From an uncultured Paracoccaceae bacterium (GTDB lineage: Bacteria > Pseudomonadota > Alphaproteobacteria > Rhodobacterales > Rhodobacteraceae), in NCBI GenBank assembly GCA_947498985.1, contig CANMMF010000003.1, forward strand, positions 186,001 through 250,000: a stretch of DNA of 64,000 nucleotides, read 5' to 3'. Shown piece by piece: positions 57,835 through 64,000 of the stretch. The notes under the pieces were generated by a model, which was not told the origin of the DNA, did not search any database, and saw only the letters and a program-made list of their open reading frames with translations. The translations under genes and the position numbers were made by a program. Within the stretch, counting starts at the first letter, position 1. Each line of letters begins with the position of its first letter.

Positions 57835-58025
57835 ACTGCTGTGGCCGGGCGCGTGGGCGGGACACGGTCGCTTCGCTTTGCCGGACCCGCCGCGTGCAGA
57901 TGTCTGATCAAAGCCGACCGGAAGAGGCAACGCCGCCAGACCGCGCGCTTCAGCCTGAAGCGCCATGCAAAAAAGCCGAACCACGCAACGCTGCCTGAAA
58001 TCAAGGATTCCAACACATCAAAGCT

Positions 58026-58115
58026 TTTCGGGATATACTTGAGACATCTCGCATCGAAAATGTCCCGTGAACGCGAAGCGTGACAGGGTATTTTCGATTC
58101 AGGTTTATCCCGAAA
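58026..58115. repeat. 90-base nested hairpin in a convergent intergenic region
   Basis: Outer arms TTTCGGGATA / TATCCCGAAA (58026-58035, 58106-58115) and inner arms ATCGAAAAT / ATTTTCGAT (58053-58061, 58090-58098), with partial pairing between and a 10-base bulge on the left. It lies in the 386-base gap between two convergent genes, which holds no convincing gene. It could be a bidirectional terminator, a small RNA or a miniature palindromic element. Confidence 0.6.
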
Positions 58116-58220
58116 CGCTATAGTCGATACGCGATGTATCAGGTACTTCGTCAGGCGCTCCAGGCTCTCGGCGGCGACGGGAGCGCCCGCCACCTTTCCA
58201 CCCAAGCCCCCGCGCGCCCT

Positions 58221-59462
58221 CTAGGCCGCGTCGTCCATCTTTGAGCGCGTGCCGCCCGCGACAATGCCGCGGTCGAAGAGACGGGCGATTTCGGTGTCGT
58301 CCAGCCGGGTGACCTCGCTCAGGATCTCTTCGGTGTTCTCGCCCAGTGCCGGCGCGGGGCGCGGCGGGTCGCGGTCGAGCGCCGAGAACCGCGCGGCGTG
58401 CCCGGGCACGGGGAAGCGCCCCAGCCCTTCTTGCGCAAGCTCCTCGAACATCGGATTGTCGGGGCCGAGGTCGGGGTCCTGCGTCACCGCTTCTCTGACG
58501 GTCCGGAACTCCGACCAGGTCAGCTTCGCCTCATTGAAGAGCTTGGCCACAACCGAGGACGGGCGCGCGGCAAACCAGGGGGTGAGGATCCCGGTGATCT
58601 CGTGGCGCAGCTCCCAGCGGGCGCCTTCGTCGGAAAGATCGCGGCGGCGGCGCCGCGCCAGCGCGGCCATCTCGTCCTCGGTGCCGGTGACCTTCAGCAG
58701 GCCGGACCATTGCCGGGCGGTAAGCCCGATCACCATCACGCGCCGACCGTCAGCGCAGAGGAAATCCTGGCCGTAAGCGCCGTAAAGCGCGTTGCCGGAT
58801 TTAGTCCGTTCGCCCTTGTTCAACACCGCGTCCCCGATCATGCCAAGATGGCCCAGCGTGGCGGCAGCGATATCCTTGAGGCTGAGCACCACCTCCTGGC
58901 CGGTCCCGTGGCGCAACCGCTGACGTTCGGCGGCCAGCACCGACGACACGCACATATGCCCGGCGATCAGATCCCAGGCGGGCAGCGCGCTGGCGACCGG
59001 GGCGTCATGGTCTTCGGGGCCGGTGATGTCGGGGATCCCGAGCGCCGGATTGACGGTGTAATCCACCTGCGGGCGCCCGTGACGGTCGCCCATGAAATTG
59101 ACCATGATCAGGTCTTTGCGCTGCTGGCTCAGGGTTTCGTAATCCATCCAGCCGCGCACCGCGAGATTGGTCAGGAAGACGCCCGCATCCTTGCCCGGCG
59201 CGGTGATTGTCCGGGTGATCAGTTCGCGGCCCTCGGGGTGGCTCATATCCACCGCAATCGACCGTTTGCCCTTGTTGAGACCCGCCCAGAAAAGGCTGCG
59301 CCCCGATGGCGCCAGAGGCCAGCGCCCGGCATCGAGCCCACCCTGCAGGCGGTCAAAGCGGATCACATCCGCCCCCATCTGCGCCAGCGTCATACCCGCC
59401 AGCGGCACCGCGACGAAGGCCGAGCCTTCGACAATCCGAAGCCCATCCAGAATTCCGGCCAT
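58221..59462 (-). CDS. mct: 2-Methylfumaryl-CoA isomerase (mesaconyl-CoA C1-C4 CoA transferase), CaiB family
   Basis: 413 residues, class III CoA-transferase. GLRIVEGSAFVAVPLAGMTLAQ, WAGLNKGKRSIAVD, VDYTVNPALGIPDITGP and LFDRGIVAGG agree with my recollection of Chloroflexus aurantiacus Mct, which moves CoA intramolecularly from C1 to C4 of mesaconate. The next two genes upstream fit the same pathway (hydratase, and lyase further on). GGGAGG precedes ATG at 59462. A generic CaiB transferase is the alternative. Confidence 0.8.
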   Translation of the reverse strand: MAGILDGLRIVEGSAFVAVPLAGMTLAQMGADVIRFDRLQGGLDAGRWPLAPSGRSLFWAGLNKGKRSIAVDMSHPEGRELITRTITAPGKDAGVFLTNLAVRGWMDYETLSQQRKDLIMVNFMGDRHGRPQVDYTVNPALGIPDITGPEDHDAPVASALPAWDLIAGHMCVSSVLAAERQRLRHGTGQEVVLSLKDIAAATLGHLGMIGDAVLNKGERTKSGNALYGAYGQDFLCADGRRVMVIGLTARQWSGLLKVTGTEDEMAALARRRRRDLSDEGARWELRHEITGILTPWFAARPSSVVAKLFNEAKLTWSEFRTVREAVTQDPDLGPDNPMFEELAQEGLGRFPVPGHAARFSALDRDPPRPAPALGENTEEILSEVTRLDDTEIARLFDRGIVAGGTRSKMDDAA

Positions 59463-59463
59463 G

Positions 59464-60342
59464 TCAGTCCTCCCATTCCGCTGTTGCTTTGGTGCCCATA
59501 TGCCCGGCAGCGGCGACCGTGCACATCTCAAGCCCCCCGGCCCCGGTCCGCGTCGCGCGCAGATGCATGTCGCTGTCGTGAAACATCGGATGCACGCCGC
59601 GAAAGGCGAAACGGTCCGGCCTGCGGCCTTTCCAGGTCGTGGCCTCGGCCATCAGCAGGTTCGCCTGCAGCGGCCCGTGCACGACAAGCCCGGGGTAGTG
59701 TTCGACCTCGCGCGCATAGGGCAGGTCGTAGTGAATGCGGTGCGCGTTGAACGTGATCGCGGAATACCTGAACAGCAGCGCCGTGGAGACCGTCTGCGGC
59801 ACGTCGAACGCCAGCCCCTCGGTGGGCCCCGGCGTCTTGGGCGGAGGTGTGAACTCCGGCGCGATGGGCAGGTAGACCACCGATTGGCTCTCGCGCACCG
59901 CGAGGCCGCGGGCGCTGTGCAATTCGTGCTCGACCACCACAAAGACCATGCCGCCGGTTGAGCCGGTCTTTTCGTCGATGGCCGTGATGGTCGAGCGTTT
60001 CTCGATCTCTTCGCCGACGCGCAGGTCGTCGAGGAATGTCAGCTTGCCGCTGGCCCACATGCGCCGCTCGTAAGGCACCGGCGGCAGGAAGCCGCCCAGC
60101 GCCGGGTGGCCGTCTTCGCCAAGACCGTCCATCGCCACGGCGGGCGGGAAGGCGTACCAGTGCCAGAGCGCGGGCATCGCCTCGCCCGCCTGCGGGCAGG
60201 GCTGACCGGGCCGCGCCAGCGTGACATGGATGGTGCGCGCGACAGAGGGCGGCACCGCGCCGCGCGTCGTCTCGGTGCGCCCGATCCATTGCGCCAGATC
60301 GACAGGCTGCGCGCCGTCCTGCGCGCAAGGCGCATCGGTCAT
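59464..60342 (-). CDS. meh: 3-Methylfumaryl-CoA (mesaconyl-C4-CoA) hydratase, MaoC/hotdog family
   Basis: 292 residues (ATG at 60372 would add ten). A double hotdog protein: an N-terminal FAS1-dehydratase-like half with GGFLPPVPYERRMWASG, and a C-terminal half with YSAITFNAHRIHYDLPYA and YPGLVVHGPLQANLL holding the catalytic Asn/His region. It would hydrate mesaconyl-C4-CoA to (S)-citramalyl-CoA. Its stop is 1 base from the mct start. Itaconyl-CoA hydratases share the fold and are the main alternative. Confidence 0.76.
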   Translation of the reverse strand: MTDAPCAQDGAQPVDLAQWIGRTETTRGAVPPSVARTIHVTLARPGQPCPQAGEAMPALWHWYAFPPAVAMDGLGEDGHPALGGFLPPVPYERRMWASGKLTFLDDLRVGEEIEKRSTITAIDEKTGSTGGMVFVVVEHELHSARGLAVRESQSVVYLPIAPEFTPPPKTPGPTEGLAFDVPQTVSTALLFRYSAITFNAHRIHYDLPYAREVEHYPGLVVHGPLQANLLMAEATTWKGRRPDRFAFRGVHPMFHDSDMHLRATRTGAGGLEMCTVAAAGHMGTKATAEWED

Positions 60343-60379
60343 GGCGTGCGCGCTGCTGTGGCTGCCATCCATCGCCCGG

Positions 60380-61279
60380 TCACGCGGCGCGGGTCGACGG
60401 CGCCACCAGACGGGCAACCGTGTCGCCCATCGCCGAGGGGTTCGGCGCCACTTCGATTCCGCAGGCGCTGAGCAGCGCCACCTTCTCCTGCGCGCTTTCC
60501 CCGAAGGCCGATATGATCGCCCCCGCATGCCCCATCTGGCGGCCCTTGGGCGCGGCGAGACCGGCGATATAGGCGGCAACCGGCTTGGTCATGTGATCGC
60601 GGATATAGGCCGCGGCCTCAGCCTCCTGCGGGCCGCCGATCTCGCCGATCATCATCACCGCGTCGGTCTCTGGATCGGCCTCGAAAAGCTCCAGGATGTC
60701 GCGGAAGGACGACCCGTTGATCGGATCTCCGCCAATCCCGATGGAAGAAGACACGCCGATCCCCAGCGCCTGCATCTGCGAGGCGGCTTCATAGCCCAGC
60801 GTGCCCGAGCGGCCGACGATGCCGACCCGTCCGGCGGTGTAGATATGCGGCGGCATGATGCCCATGAAGCCCTGACCGGGGCTGATGATCCCGGCGCAGT
60901 TGGGGCCGATGAGCCGCATCTTGCGGTCGCGCGGGAAGCGGCGCAGGAAGCGCTTGACCCGCATCATGTCCTGCGCGGGAATGCCGTCGGTGACGCAGAC
61001 CGCGGTGCGGATGCCGGCATCCGCCGCCTCCATCATCGCGTCCGCCGCGGCGGCGGGCGGCACAAACAGCAGGCTCGCTTCGGCGCCGGTCTCCGACACG
61101 GCGTCCTGCATGGTGTTGAAGACCGGACGGTTGAGCACGCTGCTGCCGCCCTTGCCCGGTGTGACCCCGGCCACAACCCTGGTGCCGTATTCGATCATTT
61201 CCTGTGCGTGAAACTGGCCGATCCGGCCCGACAGCCCCTGCACGACAACGCGGGTGTCGCTGGTGATTAGAATGGCCAT
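60380..61279 (-). CDS. mtkB: Malate-CoA ligase subunit alpha
   Basis: 299 residues, succinyl-CoA synthetase alpha fold. CoA/nucleotide region QGLSGRIGQFHAQEM, GPNCAGIISPGQ, and the phosphohistidine loop QMGHAGAI are present. Paired with the beta subunit upstream (14-base gap). The company of malyl-CoA lyase and serine-glyoxylate aminotransferase points to malate (malate thiokinase, as in the serine cycle) and not succinate. Confidence 0.85.
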   Translation of the reverse strand: MAILITSDTRVVVQGLSGRIGQFHAQEMIEYGTRVVAGVTPGKGGSSVLNRPVFNTMQDAVSETGAEASLLFVPPAAAADAMMEAADAGIRTAVCVTDGIPAQDMMRVKRFLRRFPRDRKMRLIGPNCAGIISPGQGFMGIMPPHIYTAGRVGIVGRSGTLGYEAASQMQALGIGVSSSIGIGGDPINGSSFRDILELFEADPETDAVMMIGEIGGPQEAEAAAYIRDHMTKPVAAYIAGLAAPKGRQMGHAGAIISAFGESAQEKVALLSACGIEVAPNPSAMGDTVARLVAPSTRAA

Positions 61280-61293
61280 GGCGTGTTACTCCT

Positions 61294-62472
61294 TCAAGCT
61301 GCAACAGTGGTCTGCGGGCGCGCGGCCACCGCCGCTTCGGCCGCTTCGGCCAGCGTGTTTGCGCTGATGATCGGCAGACCGCTTTCGGCGATGAGCTTGC
61401 GTCCGGCCTCCACATGTGTGCCGGACAGGCGCACCACGACCGGGATCTCGATCCCGACCTCGCGGTAAGCCTGCAGGACACCCTTTGCGATCCAGTCGCA
61501 GCGGTTGATGCCGGCAAAGATGTTGACGAGGATCACGCTCACGTTGCGATCCGACAGCACGGTGCGGAACGCCTGGCAGACCCGCTCGGGGCTGGCCCCG
61601 CCGCCGATATCGAGGAAGTTCGCAGGCGCGCCACCGGCCAGCTGGATCATGTCCATAGAGGCCATCGCCAGCCCGGCGCCGTTGATGATGCAGCCGATAT
61701 CGCCGTCGAGCCCGACATAGGCCAGCCCGTGATCGGCGGCAAAGCTTTCGCGCGGATCTTCCTGGCCGGGATCGCGCAGCGCGGCGACCTGCGGTCTGCG
61801 GAAAAGCGCGTTGGTGTCGAACGACATCTTGGCATCGAGCGCCACCAGCGATCCGTCGCCGCACACCACCAGCGGGTTGATCTCCACCATCATCGCATCG
61901 AGATCGCGATAGGCGCGGTAACAGGCCTTGAGCACGGTGATCATCTGGCCGATCTGCGGTCCTTCGAGGCCCAGCTTGAACGCCAGTTCGCGCGCCTGAT
62001 AAGCGGCCAGCCCGACGGCGGGATCGATGACCATGCGGATCAGGCTCTCGGGGTCTTCTTCGGCCAGATCCTCGATCTCCATGCCGCCATGGCCGGAGGC
62101 CACGATCATGATCCGCTCGGACTTGCGGTCGAGAACGAAGCCCAGGTAAAGCTCCCGCGCGATGTCGGAGGCCTCCTCGACCCAGAGCCGGTCCACACGC
62201 TTGCCCGCGGCGTCGGTCTGCTTGGTGACAATCGATTTGCCCAGCAGGTCTGCTGCGAAGGCGCGTGTGTCGGCCTCGCCCTCGCAGAGCCGGACGCCAC
62301 CGGCCTCGCCACGCCCGCCGGAATGCACCTGCGCCTTCACCACGCAGCGCGCGCCGCCCAGCTCACGGTTGCGAAACGCCGCCTGTTCGGGTGAGAAGGC
62401 GAGCCCGCCGCGTGGGACGGGGACGCCGAATGATGCCAGGATTTCCTTGGCCTGATGCTCGTGAATATCCAC
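61294..62472 (-). CDS. mtkA: Malate-CoA ligase subunit beta
   Basis: 392 residues, ATP-grasp domain plus CoA-ligase domain. [44 protein letters not shown] and [25 protein letters not shown] are SucC-type motifs. GTG start at 62472 is preceded by GGGAGG. With MtkB it makes malyl-CoA from malate, ATP and CoA; malyl-CoA is then cut by the lyase encoded just upstream. The substrate is inferred from context. Confidence 0.86.
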   Translation of the reverse strand: MDIHEHQAKEILASFGVPVPRGGLAFSPEQAAFRNRELGGARCVVKAQVHSGGRGEAGGVRLCEGEADTRAFAADLLGKSIVTKQTDAAGKRVDRLWVEEASDIARELYLGFVLDRKSERIMIVASGHGGMEIEDLAEEDPESLIRMVIDPAVGLAAYQARELAFKLGLEGPQIGQMITVLKACYRAYRDLDAMMVEINPLVVCGDGSLVALDAKMSFDTNALFRRPQVAALRDPGQEDPRESFAADHGLAYVGLDGDIGCIINGAGLAMASMDMIQLAGGAPANFLDIGGGASPERVCQAFRTVLSDRNVSVILVNIFAGINRCDWIAKGVLQAYREVGIEIPVVVRLSGTHVEAGRKLIAESGLPIISANTLAEAAEAAVAARPQTTVAA

Positions 62473-62494
62473 GGTTTTTCCTCCCGTTACGCGC

Positions 62495-63448
62495 CTATTC
62501 GGCGGCGACCGTGCGGGCCGCGATGGCGTTGGCGGTGTCGATCACGTTGCGCGCCATCTTTTCGCTGGCCGCGTCGATCATCTTGCCGTCGAGGCTGGCC
62601 GCCCCCTTGCCCGCGGCTTCGGCGCTGCGCAGCTCTTCGATGATGCGGCGCGCCTTGTCGATTTCGGCATCCGGCGGGCTGAACACCTCGTTGGCCATGT
62701 CGATCTGGCTGGGATGGATCGCCCATTTGCCCTCGCAGCCAAGCGCCGCGGCGCGCCGCGCACCGGCGATATAGCCGTCGGGATCGCTGAAATCGCCAAA
62801 CGGCCCGTCGATGGCGCGCAGCCCGTAGGCGCGGCAGGCAATGACCATCCGGCTGATCGAGGCGTGCCACTGATCGCCCGGATAGTCAGGGTTCAGCCCG
62901 CCGATATTGGTGGTCCGGGCGCGCATGCTGGCGGCGTAATCGGCCACACCGAAATGCAGCGCCTCGAGCCGCCCGCCGAACTGCGCGATGGCCTCCACAT
63001 TGGCCATGCCGAGCGCGGTTTCGATCAGCGCCTCGAGCGCGACGCGGGATTTCAGACCGCCCGCCTGCTCGGCCTGGTTGACCATCGCCTCGACCATGTA
63101 GAGATCCGCAGGCACGCCGACCTTGGGCACCAGAAGCGTGTGCACGCGGTCCCCGGCCTGCTCCATCACATCGACCACATCGCGATACATGTATTGCGTG
63201 TCGAGCCCGTTGATCCGCACCGAAACGGTCTTGCCCCTGGCGGCCCAGTCGATATCGTTCAGGGCCTGGATCGCGTTCTTGCGGGCCTGCACCTTTTCAG
63301 GCGGCGCCACCGCGTCCTCGAGATCGAGAAAGACGAAATCGGCAGCGCTGTCGGCGGCCTTGTCGATCATCGCGGGGTTCGACGCAGGCACCGCAAGCTC
63401 GGAGCGTTGCAGGCGCTGTTTGCGCAGGGGATGAAGCGTGTGGGACAT
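62495..63448 (-). CDS. mcl: Malyl-CoA / citramalyl-CoA lyase (CitE-like)
   Basis: 317 residues, TIM-barrel CitE family. [27 protein letters not shown] (Mg-binding Glu/Asp), [18 protein letters not shown] and KWAIHPSQ are typical of Mcl/Mcl1. It cleaves malyl-CoA to acetyl-CoA and glyoxylate; trifunctional members also act on beta-methylmalyl-CoA and citramalyl-CoA. The mct and meh genes downstream suggest that citramalyl-CoA is one of its substrates here. Confidence 0.86.
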   Translation of the reverse strand: MSHTLHPLRKQRLQRSELAVPASNPAMIDKAADSAADFVFLDLEDAVAPPEKVQARKNAIQALNDIDWAARGKTVSVRINGLDTQYMYRDVVDVMEQAGDRVHTLLVPKVGVPADLYMVEAMVNQAEQAGGLKSRVALEALIETALGMANVEAIAQFGGRLEALHFGVADYAASMRARTTNIGGLNPDYPGDQWHASISRMVIACRAYGLRAIDGPFGDFSDPDGYIAGARRAAALGCEGKWAIHPSQIDMANEVFSPPDAEIDKARRIIEELRSAEAAGKGAASLDGKMIDAASEKMARNVIDTANAIAARTVAAE

Positions 63449-63496
63449 ATCTGGTCTCCGTCGGAAAGGGGGAGGGCTGCAGGCTGGCGCGGGCGG

Positions 63497-64000
63497 TTAT
63501 TCCGCCGCGATCCGCAGCATCGGCTGGGCCTGCGCGGCATTGGCATACCAGGCCTGTGCCGCGCCCACGCCCGATCCCAGCTGCAACGGCACGCCGGCCC
63601 GGTAAAGCGCCATTTCGGCGATCGACAGGGCGGTGAGGCACATGCCTTCGTTGAGATCGCCCAGATGGCCGATGCGGAACACCTTGCCCACCAACGGGCC
63701 CAAACCGCTGCCGAATGAGGTGTTGAATTCCTCATAGGCGATGCGCAGCACGTCGCGGGCGTCGATACCCTCCGGCACGCGAATGGCAGAGACCGTGTCG
63801 GAATAGAGCGACCGGTCTTCGGCGACCAGCGACAACCCCCAGGCTGCGATCCCGCGGCGCACACCCTCGGCCAGCCGGTGATGGCGGGCAATGACCGCGT
63901 CCAGCCCCTCGGTGGCAATCCGGTCGAGCGACTGGCGCAGCCCGTGGAAGAGCTGCGTCGGCGGCGTGTAGGGGAAATAGCCGTCCGCGTTCATCTTCAG
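63497..64000 (-). CDS. sgaA: Serine-glyoxylate aminotransferase, C-terminal part
   Basis: 167 C-terminal residues; the 5' part lies beyond the window end. GYFPYTPPTQLFHGLRQSL, GLDAVIARHHRLAEGVR and GKVFRIGHLGDLNEGM are typical of SGAT/alanine-glyoxylate class V aminotransferases. It converts serine and glyoxylate to hydroxypyruvate and glycine, a serine-cycle step, using glyoxylate supplied by malyl-CoA lyase, whose gene follows 48 bases downstream. Confidence 0.85.
   Translation of the reverse strand: MKMNADGYFPYTPPTQLFHGLRQSLDRIATEGLDAVIARHHRLAEGVRRGIAAWGLSLVAEDRSLYSDTVSAIRVPEGIDARDVLRIAYEEFNTSFGSGLGPLVGKVFRIGHLGDLNEGMCLTALSIAEMALYRAGVPLQLGSGVGAAQAWYANAAQAQPMLRIAAE

Noticed and set aside
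60380-62472. Succinyl-CoA synthetase (sucCD) of the citric acid cycle
   Set aside because: The neighbours are malyl-CoA lyase, serine-glyoxylate aminotransferase, Mct and Meh, not sdh/suc genes, so malate-CoA ligase is more likely.

Overview
The window is high-GC alphaproteobacterial DNA. The gene content (ihfB-lapA-trpF, a YejF-type fused peptide-ABC ATPase, a DUF3618/YihY envelope cluster, TRAP and BMP-type transporters, serine-cycle genes) and a GC-rich hairpin repeat ahead of trpF point to a roseobacter-type member of the Rhodobacteraceae. There is one tRNA (Gly, UCC) and no rRNA, CRISPR array, insertion sequence or prophage. Identifications come from motifs, lengths and remembered family sequences; no search could be run.

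Layout. 1-7.7 kb holds housekeeping genes: ihfB, lapA, trpF, an ArsC-like protein, pyrD, a DUF952 protein, a periplasmic 5'-nucleotidase, a Kbp-type BON-LysM protein and an ABC exporter. 7.9-13.2 kb is regulatory and partly decayed: tRNA-Gly, a twice-frameshifted membrane protein, a universal stress protein and an ArsR repressor that share an operator sequence, a GNAT gene split by a stop codon, and two LysR regulators. 13.3-18 kb carries a fatty-acid-hydroxylase-like protein and a five-gene envelope operon that starts with a 22-residue membrane peptide. 18.1-30.4 kb is mixed: a glutathione-reductase-like enzyme, a decayed LysR, xylulokinase, two winged-helix/TPR regulators each next to an exported protein, an AraC regulator, an NmrA-like protein, a DUF1772 protein and a P-loop kinase.

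30.5-55.4 kb is the most interesting part, apparently a vitamin B6 catabolic region. Pyridoxine 4-oxidase (with a GntR regulator), pyridoxamine-pyruvate aminotransferase, pyridoxal 4-dehydrogenase, 4-pyridoxolactonase, 4-pyridoxate dehydrogenase and the 5-formyl-3-hydroxy-2-methylpyridine-4-carboxylate dehydrogenase can all be assigned. They are interleaved with a BMP-type ABC importer, a TRAP transporter and a peptide-type ABC importer. The known next steps of the Mesorhizobium loti pathway (class II aldolase-type decarboxylase, flavin ring-opening oxygenase, amide hydrolase) are not in the window. Their place is taken by a gentisate/salicylate-dioxygenase-type bicupin, an LVIVD-repeat protein, a RidA imine deaminase and a glutathione transferase. 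I infer a different ring-opening route.

55.5-57.8 kb encodes an AerR/PpaA-like B12-binding protein and a membrane heme-c/HAMP sensor downstream of a perfect FNR box. 58.2-64 kb (minus strand) carries serine-glyoxylate aminotransferase (cut by the window end), malyl-CoA lyase, malate-CoA ligase beta and alpha, mesaconyl-C4-CoA hydratase and mesaconyl-CoA C1-C4 CoA transferase. This module would join the serine cycle to the mesaconyl/citramalyl-CoA branch of the 3-hydroxypropionate bicycle.
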